Part shown: positions 1-7,155 of the stretch, one piece after another
How positions within the stretch are numbered: the first letter of the stretch is position 1
Layout of the letters: every line of letters begins with the position of its first letter
Assembly: GCA_035646395.1 (NCBI GenBank)
Contig: DASRPK010000329.1
Location: forward strand, 1 to 21,628
Length of the DNA stretch: 21,628 bases
DNA from: JABWBJ01 sp035646395
GTDB taxonomy: Bacteria > Gemmatimonadota > Gemmatimonadetes > Gemmatimonadales > Gemmatimonadaceae
Direction of reading: 5' to 3'
The notes under the pieces: generated by a model
Told to the model about the DNA's origin: nothing
Database searches by the model: none
What the model saw: only the letters and a program-made list of their open reading frames with translations
Position numbers and translations under genes: made by a program

Positions 1-510
1 CTCGACGGCAGCGCGATCCAGGTACCTCCTGGCGAGTCGTGGATCCTCATCTCGTTTCTCCGCTACGCCTCATGCCCGATGTGCAACCTTCGCGTGCGCG
101 AACTGTCGCTCGCAACGGCGGAGCTCGAGGCTCATAACGTGACCTGGGTGGCGGTCTTTCACTCGCCGGCGGCGAGGCTTGGGCGTCATTTCCATGGAGA
201 TGCATCACACCATATCATCGCCGATCCTGGCCGGCGACTGTACGAGTTGTTCGGGGTTGGGCGCTCCTGGTGGGGAATGGTGATCACGATGCTCGCTCCG
301 TCGTTTTACTGGCGCTTCGTGCGTGCGAGCGTGTTGGGATACTGGGGCGGTCTTATCGACGACAGCTTTCACTCGATGCCTGCCGATTTCCTGGTGTCAC
401 CGAACGGGGAGATTCTTCTCGCGCGCTACGGAAAACACATCGGGGATCACCTCGACCTCGATTCCATAGCCGCGGTGGTTCAGCCGGTGGCTGGCAAAAT
501 CAGCAGCTGA
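1..510 (+). CDS. Peroxiredoxin-like (AhpC/TSA-type thioredoxin-fold) protein, 5' end missing
   Basis: The reading frame is open from base 1, so the start lies upstream of the window; 169 residues remain. The N-terminal part reads as a thioredoxin-fold strand (WILISFLRYASC) followed by a CPMC redox motif at residues 25-28. This is the position of the peroxidatic/resolving cysteine pair in AhpC-TSA_2-type peroxiredoxin-like proteins. Further on, HSMPADFLVSPNG and LLARYGKHIGDH match the usual C-terminal half of the fold, where a cis-proline precedes the last strands. Family knowledge suggests thiol-dependent peroxide or disulfide reduction; the substrate is unknown. No signal peptide can be judged because the N-terminus is absent. 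The next gene starts about 93 bases downstream. Confident about the fold, moderate about peroxidase activity. Confidence 0.8.
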   Translation, partial: LDGSAIQVPPGESWILISFLRYASCPMCNLRVRELSLATAELEAHNVTWVAVFHSPAARLGRHFHGDASHHIIADPGRRLYELFGVGRSWWGMVITMLAPSFYWRFVRASVLGYWGGLIDDSFHSMPADFLVSPNGEILLARYGKHIGDHLDLDSIAAVVQPVAGKISS

Positions 511-603
511 CCCGTCCTCGAGGGCCATTTTTCCCGGTTTGGTCGGGTAGACCGCGACAACTCGGCGTGATGACTGCTGGTGCACCGGATAGCTTTCAGG
601 GGC

Positions 604-1086
604 ATGCCAGACTCCTCGAAACCAAAGACCACCCAGCGGAAGCCCGCCCCGACCTATAAGGAGAAGGGCGCGGTTCAACGGTCGGTGACGGCCTTGCTGG
701 ACGAACTCGCTCCCGAGCGATCGCTGACGCGGGCAGAACGGATCCCGGAGGCGCTGGAGGCACACCGCTCGCCCAACGGCTGTGTGCTGCAAGGGCCAGG
801 TTACGCGCTGAGCTTGTCCTGGTTTGGCGACGAGTCCAAGGGTGCCACGCTTGGTGAATTGCACATCATGGTGTGGAGCGGAACGGTTGCCCGCCGCGGC
901 GCAACGCGCCACACGAAAGGCGCCAAGCTTGTGTCAGAGCTGACGCTGAAACCGATCGAGCCGCCGGAGGGTGGAAATATCTGGCGCGCGACGGATGGGG
1001 TTGAGTACTCAACCGAATCGTTGGTCGCGAAGTGTTTTGAGATGTTACGGGAGCAGGCCGGCGAGAGCGAAGAGCGCGAGACCTAA
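604..1086 (+). CDS. Hypothetical protein, unrecognised family
   Basis: This 160-residue protein is not a family I recognise. The N-terminus is basic and lysine-rich (KPKTTQRKPAPTYKEKG). A helical stretch (VQRSVTALLDELAPE) follows, then a beta-rich middle (GYALSLSWFGDES) and a C-terminal helix (TESLVAKCFEMLREQ). There is no signal peptide or membrane segment, so it is probably cytoplasmic. I chose the ATG at 604 over the in-frame ATG at 580 because the residues before 604 look non-native; neither has a clear Shine-Dalgarno sequence. Its 3' end overlaps the start region of the downstream metallopeptidase, so the two are probably co-transcribed and translationally coupled. The stop codon itself lies inside a CCTAACG motif. 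Confidence 0.6.
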   Translation: MPDSSKPKTTQRKPAPTYKEKGAVQRSVTALLDELAPERSLTRAERIPEALEAHRSPNGCVLQGPGYALSLSWFGDESKGATLGELHIMVWSGTVARRGATRHTKGAKLVSELTLKPIEPPEGGNIWRATDGVEYSTESLVAKCFEMLREQAGESEERET

Positions 1087-1777
1087 CGGCGAAGTTCTGC
1101 AGTTAGGCGACCTCCGCATTACGGTCTTGCGGAAACGCATCAAGCATGTCCACCTCAGGGTGCATGCTCCCGATGGGCGTGTCACGATTTCGGCGCCGGT
1201 TTCTGCCCGGCTTCGGATCCTGGAGTCCTTTTCCGCCTCGCGGATGGAGTGGATCCGACGGCAGCAGCAGCGTGTGAAAGAGCAGGCGACTGGAGCGGCG
1301 CCGAAGCAGTTCGCCTCCGGCGAGAGTCATTACCTCTGGGGTCGCCGGCACCTGCTTTCGGTTGTGGAGCGTGAGGGGCGGCAAGGGGTGACGATCGATA
1401 ACCGCCGCATAACGCTGTTTACTCTACCTGGCAGCGATTCTGTGCGGCGCGCTCACGTTATGCACGCCTGGCACAAGTCCATCCTACGGGAAACTCTGCC
1501 GCCGCTGATTCAGAAATGGGAGCAGCGGCTGAATGTGCAGGTGAAGGGCTACTACCTGCGGCGAATGACAACCCGGTGGGGCACCTGCAATTACCACGCG
1601 AAGCAGATCCGGCTCAACACGGAACTGGTCACGAAGCCGAGGGACCTGCTCGAGTACGTGGTGGTCCATGAGATGGTGCACCTGATCGTACCGAATCATG
1701 GCCCCCGCTTTGTTGCGATGATGAACGAGTTCTGTCCGTCGTGGCGCGAAGCGCGGGCGGAACTCAACGGGCGCTAA
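995..1777 (+). CDS. YgjP/SprT-like zinc metallopeptidase (M48-type, DUF45)
   Basis: The C-terminal half carries the full signature of YgjP-like metal-dependent hydrolases: RWGTC, a strand ending in IRLN, then HEMVHL (HExxH zinc motif) and NHGPRF, whose histidine supplies the third ligand. The N-terminal half, with RKRIKHVHLRVHAPDGRVTISAP, is the typical opening of this family. The start is uncertain. In-frame candidates are GTG 971, ATG 995, TTG 1001 and TTG 1037, none with a well-spaced ribosome site, and all overlap the upstream gene. Family alignment would favour a start not far before LQLGDLRI, so residues before about base 1037 may be spurious. There is no signal peptide; cytoplasmic. 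Relatives often sit near restriction-modification genes, but none is seen here. Confidence 0.85.
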   Translation: MGLSTQPNRWSRSVLRCYGSRPARAKSARPNGEVLQLGDLRITVLRKRIKHVHLRVHAPDGRVTISAPVSARLRILESFSASRMEWIRRQQQRVKEQATGAAPKQFASGESHYLWGRRHLLSVVEREGRQGVTIDNRRITLFTLPGSDSVRRAHVMHAWHKSILRETLPPLIQKWEQRLNVQVKGYYLRRMTTRWGTCNYHAKQIRLNTELVTKPRDLLEYVVVHEMVHLIVPNHGPRFVAMMNEFCPSWREARAELNGR

Positions 1778-1950
1778 CAAGGGCCGACCGGGCGATCACG
1801 TACCGGTGTCAACCAGGCTGTGCCTATCCCTCTCGCGTGGACTGCCTCGGCGAGTGGACAGCCGGCTTGGAGTTGACTCCGCAGGGTAGTCGGCTGGAGA
1901 TTCGAGCGACCAGACGTGGCAGGCCCAAAAGACGAGCACGGAGCAGTCGC

Positions 1951-3789
1951 ATGAAGTCGTTCCACCTTCTCGCTATCGTCCTAACGACCGTCGCTGCTCC
2001 GGCTGCTGCGCAGACAGGTGCGGCGAACGGGCCGGCGTCGGTCATCACGCACGACAACGTCCGATCCGCGGGACGATTCGAGAACGGAGTGCTTTCGGTT
2101 TCGCTCCGTGTCGGTGTCGGCCGATGGTCTCCTGAGGGCCAGGCGGCGCCCTCGCGCGACATCGAAGCGTTTGGTGAAGAAGGACAGCCGCTGATGGTGC
2201 CCTCGCCGCTCATCCGTGCGCGCGTTGGAACAGTCGTGAAGATGTCGATCCGCAACACGCTCGGTGCACCAGTGCGGGTGCGCGGCCTGTGCGATCGGCC
2301 AGGCACCTGCCAGCCTCTTACAATTGCGCCGGGAACCACCGGCGAAGCGCAGTTCAAGCTCGGCGCTGCTGGAACGTTCCACTACTGGGCGACCACCACC
2401 GATCAGCCGCTGCCGACTCGTGACGGCGCCGACAGCCAGTTGGGCGGGGTCATCGTCGCCGACGACGCAGGTGTTGATTCCCGCGACCGAATCTTCGTGG
2501 TGGGAATTATTCGCAGGGATCCTGGCGTCCGAGGAACGGAGTTAGCGGTCGTGAATGGCCGATCGTGGCCACTGAGCGAGCGATTGCGGCATGCCGTCGG
2601 GGATACTGTCCGCTGGCGGGTAGTGAACCTGAGCCTGGCCGCGCACGCGATGCATCTTCACGGCTTTTACTTCGACGTGGAGTCGACCGGTGACGGCACG
2701 AGCGACACACGGCGTGCGGCGGGCGCGTCCCGTGCCGTTACGGAGCGGGTGCCGTCGGGGGGCACGTTCGCGATGTCATGGGTCCCCGAGCGCCCCGGCA
2801 ACTGGCTCTTTCACTGTCATATGCTCGTGCACATGGCGCCTGACGCTGATCACGCTCAGGCGCATCATGCGTCTGATACGACGGCGGCGGGTATGTCGGG
2901 ATTGGTGCTCGGTGTGCACGTCACTGGACCCGCAACCACAGACGCGATCCCCGATAGCGCCAGGCGGAAGCTTCAGCTCAGCATCAACCCCGATACGCGA
3001 TTCGGTGACGTGCCGAGTTACAAGGTGGATATCAGCGAAGCCGGAGTGGCCGCGCCACGCATCAATGAACGCGCCGCACCCGGCCCGATCCTGGTTGTCA
3101 CGCGCGGCCAACCCGTCGCGGTCGAGATCCTGAATCACCTCAACGAAGAAACCGCGATCCACTGGCACGGCATCGAACTCGAGAGCTACAACGATGGAGT
3201 GGCCAACTTCGGAGGCTCGTCAGGCAGCATAACGCCGCCGGTGGCGCCTCACGGGACGTTCACGGCGAGGTTCACTCCGCCGCGAGCCGGTACCTTCATC
3301 TATCACACGCACTGGCACAACGCGGGCCAGCTCTCCGGGGGCATTTATGGACCGCTCATCGTCCTGGAGGCCGGGCAGGTCTATGATCCGGTGTCTGATC
3401 ATATCGTGGTGATCGGTCTCGAAGGCAAGTACCGCACGATTCCTAACGAGCCGTTTGCCGTGAACGGGGAGGCCAAGCCGCGCGTGCTCGAACTGAAGGC
3501 TGGTATTCCGCACCGGCTGCGCTTCATCAACATCACCGGTGATGGCGTCAACCTGACGATGCAGTTGTTGTCGGGCCATGAGCCGATCCGATGGACGTTG
3601 ACGGCCAAGGATGGGTGGGAGGTTCCCTCGTCCCAACGCAGCGCACGACCGGCTCGCCAGATCATCACGGTCGGTGAGACCTACGACTTCGAACTGGCGC
3701 CGATGGCGCCCCGCGCGGATGGGCTGTGGATGGAACTCCGGCGTGGCTCCGGCGAGCTGCTTTTTCAGTGGCCGGTGCGCGTCAAGTAA
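1951..3789 (+). CDS. Exported multicopper oxidase with permuted copper-site order
   Basis: The start at ATG 1951 gives a clean signal peptide (MKSFHLLAIVLTTVAAPAAA, cleavage after AQ), and GGAG lies just upstream; the open frame back to 1741 is ignored. The protein has 612 residues and about four cupredoxin domains. Domain 1 keeps the shape of a laccase first domain but has lost its copper ligands: GTFHYWAT at 141-148 stands where a YHSH-type motif is expected. Domain 2 holds HAMHLHG (232-238) and HCHMLVH (288-294), the type 1 and half of the type 2/3 ligands. Domain 3 holds HWHG (404-407) and YHTHWH (451-456), the other half. Laccases normally have HWHG first and HCH last. A histidine-rich insertion (298-313) separates the HCH motif from GM at 314-315, the probable axial Met. 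Expected role: periplasmic oxidation of phenolics or metal ions. Confidence 0.93.
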   Translation: MKSFHLLAIVLTTVAAPAAAQTGAANGPASVITHDNVRSAGRFENGVLSVSLRVGVGRWSPEGQAAPSRDIEAFGEEGQPLMVPSPLIRARVGTVVKMSIRNTLGAPVRVRGLCDRPGTCQPLTIAPGTTGEAQFKLGAAGTFHYWATTTDQPLPTRDGADSQLGGVIVADDAGVDSRDRIFVVGIIRRDPGVRGTELAVVNGRSWPLSERLRHAVGDTVRWRVVNLSLAAHAMHLHGFYFDVESTGDGTSDTRRAAGASRAVTERVPSGGTFAMSWVPERPGNWLFHCHMLVHMAPDADHAQAHHASDTTAAGMSGLVLGVHVTGPATTDAIPDSARRKLQLSINPDTRFGDVPSYKVDISEAGVAAPRINERAAPGPILVVTRGQPVAVEILNHLNEETAIHWHGIELESYNDGVANFGGSSGSITPPVAPHGTFTARFTPPRAGTFIYHTHWHNAGQLSGGIYGPLIVLEAGQVYDPVSDHIVVIGLEGKYRTIPNEPFAVNGEAKPRVLELKAGIPHRLRFINITGDGVNLTMQLLSGHEPIRWTLTAKDGWEVPSSQRSARPARQIITVGETYDFELAPMAPRADGLWMELRRGSGELLFQWPVRVK

Positions 3790-4888
3790 AGGATTGACTC
3801 GAGTTCGAGAGTGGCAACTCCAGCACGTCGCTCTGGAGCGCTTTCGGTTGGCGAGGCGCTGCATCGAATCCGTCGACGAGCCTGAGCTCGAGGTTCATTG
3901 TCGGCGGCGCCAGGTCACGCAGATATTTTGCGGACAATACACGTGATACGGTGTCGGTCATGGCGCCTGTCACGCGAACGGTGACGACAGCGTCGGCCGG
4001 GGCATTCGCGACGAGTGACCGGATGGCCAACTCCACCCGTTCGGCGTCGAGTCCATCGAGTTGCAACTCATGCCTGACGAGTGGGCGCGCCGGGAGCTTG
4101 TGGAATTGCCAATCCACTTTCACATGATCGTCACCACAACGAAGCTCGACGATCATGAAACCTTTCTCCTCATCGGCCTCAGCGATCGACGTGCGTTCGA
4201 TGGAGCCCGGATACATGACAGGGGCGGGAAGTGCACGGCCTCGCAGGGTTGTGGTCAGCACCTGGTGGCGGTGAATGTGGCCTGACAACACGGCGGCAAA
4301 ACCCGCCGGCAGGTCGTCGCCGCGGATTACATCCGCCGCCGTCGTGAACATGTAGTTCGCTGGTCCCACCGTCGCGCCTTCCACGCACTGGTGCAGGCAT
4401 AACAGCCGGACATTGGCGTCCATCTGCAAATGTTCCGTGGCAGCCACCAGATCCGTGAACGTGGTGCGGACAGCGTCACGCTCGGAGGGAAATCCGGCCA
4501 CCGCCACGCGCACGCCTCTCACGTCCGCGATAAAGGTTCGCGGTCGGTCGAAGACATGAATGCCTGGGTGTTGCGCAAATCGGAGGTGCGGGATGCGACC
4601 GCGCTCGTGATTGCCCGGCACCACATAGACCGGCACACCTCGATCGGCGACGCGTCTCAACGGCTCGAACGCCTGCCACACCACGCTGCTCACAGGACGC
4701 GACCGGTTGAACACATCGCCGCCGTGGACGACGAGATCAACGTCACCCGTCAAGGCCGGCTCGAGCGCGAGCGCATAGTTGGCGAGGAAATCGTGCCCGC
4801 GACGTCGCCGGTTGACGCGTGGGTTCACCGGCAGGTCGAAGCCGAGGTGTGTGTCGGCGAGCAGCAGGATGCGAATGACGGGGGCCAC
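3782..4888 (-). CDS. Metallophosphoesterase, SbcD/Mre11-like nuclease subunit
   Basis: This 368-residue protein has all the calcineurin-type phosphoesterase motifs in order: DTH at 12-14, GGDVF, GNHE, an LHQ segment and SGHIHRHQ. The spacing fits SbcD/Mre11 exonucleases. The C-terminal 100 residues (LDAERVELAIRSL onward) resemble the capping domain of SbcD-type proteins. In known systems SbcD works with the SbcC ATPase on DNA ends and hairpins; no sbcC is present in this window, so its partner is elsewhere or absent. The start is GTG at 4888, chosen because MAPVIRILLLADTH begins exactly where the family begins; no strong Shine-Dalgarno sequence is visible. Its stop lies inside the 3' end of the multicopper oxidase, an 8-bp tail-to-tail overlap. 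It is divergent from the gene at 5010. Confidence 0.87.
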   Translation of the reverse strand: MAPVIRILLLADTHLGFDLPVNPRVNRRRRGHDFLANYALALEPALTGDVDLVVHGGDVFNRSRPVSSVVWQAFEPLRRVADRGVPVYVVPGNHERGRIPHLRFAQHPGIHVFDRPRTFIADVRGVRVAVAGFPSERDAVRTTFTDLVAATEHLQMDANVRLLCLHQCVEGATVGPANYMFTTAADVIRGDDLPAGFAAVLSGHIHRHQVLTTTLRGRALPAPVMYPGSIERTSIAEADEEKGFMIVELRCGDDHVKVDWQFHKLPARPLVRHELQLDGLDAERVELAIRSLVANAPADAVVTVRVTGAMTDTVSRVLSAKYLRDLAPPTMNLELRLVDGFDAAPRQPKALQSDVLELPLSNSSQSFT

Positions 4889-5009
4889 GCCGAAATCTAG
4901 GTGATTGCCTTCACCGCCTCACCTGAACGGTCAGGGAACGAGGAAGGAACGCCCTGCGTGAACATTTCCGGCACCCGCACACCACAACCCTCGTTCACGG
5001 AATCTGCAC

Positions 5010-5786
5010 ATGCCACCAAAAGCCATCTACGAAGTCGATTTCAGCGGCGGCAACCTGGCGCCGGCACTCGACATCAAGGGGTGGGGTGCTATGAAGCTTG
5101 GCGACTCCGGCGCCGTCAATAATCCGGCGAGTTTCAGCGACAACAGGGGGCTCAACCTGTCCGTCTATCGTCCGCCCGGCGCGACGACGCACGCTGCCAT
5201 CGGTGTGAGCGTTGTCGCCGGACCGAACGTGATTCCGCTCGCCACGCGGCTGCTGCTGAAGGTCGAGTTCGACAATCCTAACGCGCAACTGCTGTACGTG
5301 CAGCAGCCCTCGAACGTCGTAGCACCCTCATCGCCGCCGGGCTCTCCCACTCCGGAACCGTGGGCGGTCGCGCTGAACGTGAGGTTCGGCAACGAAGCGC
5401 AGGTGCATAACGAGCCACTGGTTGCGGTCACGACGCAGTTCAACCGCCAGTTCAACGGCGCTCGCCTGAACACGCCGTCCAACGAACAGGGCGACCAGGC
5501 ACCCGTGCTTCTGACACCGCTCGATTATACGGTTAATCCCCAGTACGTGTACGCAATGGAACACAATTTCTGCGGCATCAACGCCGTGGGTGGTCGTGCC
5601 ATTGGATCCGGTGCGTTGTTCATTGGACCACCAGGTACTCTTCGCGATCAGCGAGTGTACTCGAACGTCGGCCTGTCGGGCGGTCAAACATGGATCGGGG
5701 CCCTCGGAGTTACGCTTGTGACGCTGTCCGGTACCGGCCAGATCATGGTCCGTCTCCGCAAATTCTCGGTCTCTGCGTGGTCGTAG
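5010..5786 (+). CDS. Hypothetical beta-rich protein, unrecognised family
   Basis: This 258-residue protein has no signal peptide, transmembrane helix or lipobox. The sequence alternates short hydrophobic strands with Gly/Asn/Pro turns (VDFSGGNLAPALD, RLLLKVEFDNP, WAVALNVRF, GALGVTLVTLSGTGQIMVRL). This suggests a beta-sandwich or jelly-roll fold, possibly lectin-like. A proline/serine-rich loop (VAPSSPPGSPTPEP) interrupts the middle. I do not recognise any catalytic motif. There is one cysteine, in the HNFCGINAVGG segment. The start at ATG 5010 is the first in frame; only a weak GGAA lies upstream. The gene is flanked by a divergent metallophosphoesterase and a convergent methyltransferase, and a strong hairpin follows its stop. 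The coding bias matches its neighbours, so it looks real. Function unknown. Confidence 0.7.
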   Translation: MPPKAIYEVDFSGGNLAPALDIKGWGAMKLGDSGAVNNPASFSDNRGLNLSVYRPPGATTHAAIGVSVVAGPNVIPLATRLLLKVEFDNPNAQLLYVQQPSNVVAPSSPPGSPTPEPWAVALNVRFGNEAQVHNEPLVAVTTQFNRQFNGARLNTPSNEQGDQAPVLLTPLDYTVNPQYVYAMEHNFCGINAVGGRAIGSGALFIGPPGTLRDQRVYSNVGLSGGQTWIGALGVTLVTLSGTGQIMVRLRKFSVSAWS

Positions 5787-5805
5787 GACGGCTCGCGTGA
5801 GCGAA

Positions 5806-5833
5806 CGAGCCCCGGGAAGTCTCCCGAGGCTCG
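5806..5833. terminator. Bidirectional stem-loop between convergent genes
   Basis: A 12-bp stem (5806-5817 with 5822-5833, one C-A mismatch) encloses a 4-base AGTC loop. It lies 20 bases after the stop of the 5010-5786 gene and 29 bases after the methyltransferase stop, read from the other strand. No T-run follows on either side, so it is either a weak or factor-assisted terminator or an mRNA 3'-end stabiliser. The position between two converging genes supports a terminator-like role. Confidence 0.6.
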
Positions 5834-5861
5834 CGGATTGAGCCAGCTTCTCACGAGACGA

Positions 5862-6731
5862 TCAACGCCTGACGGCGAGGACCTCCAGATACTCCGCCTC
5901 AACCTCCGTTGAGCCATCACCTGCGCGGTTGTGCGCAGTCCAGTGCGCAGCCAGTTCCTCGGCAAACAACGCGCGCTGGTTCTCATCGAGGGCTTCGAAG
6001 GTGCGCACGGTTGGCCCGTACGCCGCGCGGAAGAGCTCCGCCGTGCCCGCCGGTGAGTAAGGATACCGGAAGGTCAACGCCCGGACGGTTGTCGTCAGGC
6101 GCCACGTACGCTCGTCAAATCGTGACCGCAGTACCTCCTCGTCGGCCCAGGCCAACGGACTCGGCACACCGGCCGGTGGCGCGACCCGCGCGACGTGCAT
6201 CGCCAGCATCTTCCCGATGAACGCGCTCCGCGTCCAGTTGGCCAGCACCACCTGGCCGCCAGGTCGCGTCACGCGTGCGAGCTCGGCGACGACCTTTTCA
6301 GGACGAGCCGCGAACATAACGCCGAACATCGACATCACGACGTCGAACTGAGCGTCGGCGTACGGCAGGTCCTCTGCATTCCCCTCGTCGAGCGCGACCG
6401 ACAAACCTTCGCTTCGCGCCCACAACTCTGCCTTCGCGAGCAGCGACGGTACGAGATCGAGTCCGGTCACGTACGCCTTGGTGCGCGCCGCCGGGATCGT
6501 CAGGTTGCCTGACCCGCAGGCCACGTCGAGTACGATCTGCCGTGGCTGAAATGATCGCCGAGCAACGAACCATTCCGCGCCTTCACGGAATCCGGCGGAG
6601 ATACGGTCATAGTCACCGGCGCCCCAGACCCGACGCGATCGTTCTGTTAAGGCGTCGCTCACATCCGGCTCGGCTGCGGCATTGCTGGTGCCTGGGCGAC
6701 GCAGGGCTTCGAAGGTGCTTGTATTTGTCAT
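5862..6731 (-). CDS. Class I SAM-dependent methyltransferase (UbiE-like)
   Basis: Starting at ATG 6731 the protein has 289 residues. That start has a strong Shine-Dalgarno sequence (AGGAG at 6739-6743, 7-base spacing). The frame is open back to 6950 but the upstream residues are Arg/Ser/Pro-rich and not native. VLDVACGSGNLT is motif I of the SAM-binding Rossmann fold, VTGLDLVPSLL is motif II, and the segment FDVVMSMFGVMF followed by LARVTRPGGQVVLANW gives motifs III-IV. This pattern matches the UbiE/COQ5-like Methyltransf_11/25 group, which methylate quinones, small molecules or natural products; the substrate cannot be read from the sequence. Probably cytoplasmic. A small lipoprotein gene ends 31 bases upstream on the same strand, so the two are likely co-transcribed. 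Confidence 0.9.
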   Translation of the reverse strand: MTNTSTFEALRRPGTSNAAAEPDVSDALTERSRRVWGAGDYDRISAGFREGAEWFVARRSFQPRQIVLDVACGSGNLTIPAARTKAYVTGLDLVPSLLAKAELWARSEGLSVALDEGNAEDLPYADAQFDVVMSMFGVMFAARPEKVVAELARVTRPGGQVVLANWTRSAFIGKMLAMHVARVAPPAGVPSPLAWADEEVLRSRFDERTWRLTTTVRALTFRYPYSPAGTAELFRAAYGPTVRTFEALDENQRALFAEELAAHWTAHNRAGDGSTEVEAEYLEVLAVRR

Positions 6732-6762
6732 TTGTGAACTCCTCAATGAGTCAGAATGGTGA

Positions 6763-7017
6763 TTAGCGGACGGTGAACTTCTCGTGCCCGCGGACGTCGG
6801 CGTAATTGCGCACGGCCTGGAACGCGTTCGAGCCACGGGTGCGCACCAGCGTGCGAGCAACCTCGCTCCATTCAGCGCTGGCGGTGATGTTCGGCCACGC
6901 CACGGTCGCACTGGGTGACGTTGAGAGGGGGCCGACCGGGACTGCGTCACGACAGGCCGCCAGGAAGACGATCGCCGCCAGGGTGGCCAAGCGATTCGGG
7001 GGCTGCAAATACCGCAT
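6763..7017 (-). CDS. Small lipoprotein, possibly the truncated N-terminus of a larger exported enzyme
   Basis: This 84-residue product has a lipoprotein signal: a hydrophobic stretch (ATLAAIVFLAAC) with an LAAC lipobox, giving lipidation at Cys22. The ATG at 7017 has an AGGAG 5 bases away, so translation should be efficient. The rest is short. A segment with AEWSEVARTLV and SNAFQAVRNYAD reminds me of the N-terminal helices of PAP2/vanadium-haloperoxidase-type exported proteins, where YA is followed by a long helical enzyme domain. Here the frame ends 13 residues later. It could therefore be a deletion remnant, or a genuine small lipoprotein. It sits 31 bases before the methyltransferase, probably in one transcript. 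The family link is from memory and is weak. Confidence 0.55.
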   Translation of the reverse strand: MRYLQPPNRLATLAAIVFLAACRDAVPVGPLSTSPSATVAWPNITASAEWSEVARTLVRTRGSNAFQAVRNYADVRGHEKFTVR

Positions 7018-7123
7018 AAAAACTCCTGGTCAAGTTGTGGGACCCTGATCAGGAGATGCGGATTATTTGGGTATTGCGGACATTTTGAAAATCAAAAGTC
7101 GCGGGGACCCAAGGGCGCGGGGT
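7018..7123 (-). promoter_or_regulatory. AT-rich upstream region of the lipoprotein-methyltransferase pair
   Basis: About 7040-7100 is clearly richer in A and T than the surrounding genes and lies just upstream of the lipoprotein start on the minus strand. It includes a perfect 6-bp inverted repeat with a 3-base loop (7083-7088 with 7092-7097). It is the natural place for the promoter of the two-gene unit 7017 to 5862, but I cannot pick a convincing -35/-10 pair. Confidence 0.3.
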
Positions 7124-7155
7124 CAACTTCGCAACTCATCAACTTCCCAACTCAA
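7124..7155. repeat. Tandem 16-bp direct repeat after the kinase stop
   Basis: Two adjacent 16-bp units (7124-7139 and 7140-7155) match at 14 of 16 positions; the first reads CAACTTCGCAACTCAT. They abut the stop codon of the kinase gene that ends at 7156. Internally each unit contains two CAACT-type blocks, so the array looks like roughly 8-bp slippage units. No hairpin is formed. Function unknown; it may be a family of intergenic repeats in this genome. Confidence 0.6.

Noticed and set aside
1741..1950. N-terminal extension of the multicopper oxidase frame
   Set aside because: The signal peptide begins at ATG 1951 with GGAG upstream; the extension overlaps the peptidase gene and is not protein-like.
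7083..7097. 6-bp AT-rich hairpin as a terminator for kinase 1
   Set aside because: The stem is too short and is not followed by a T run in the transcript direction; more likely part of the AT-rich promoter region.
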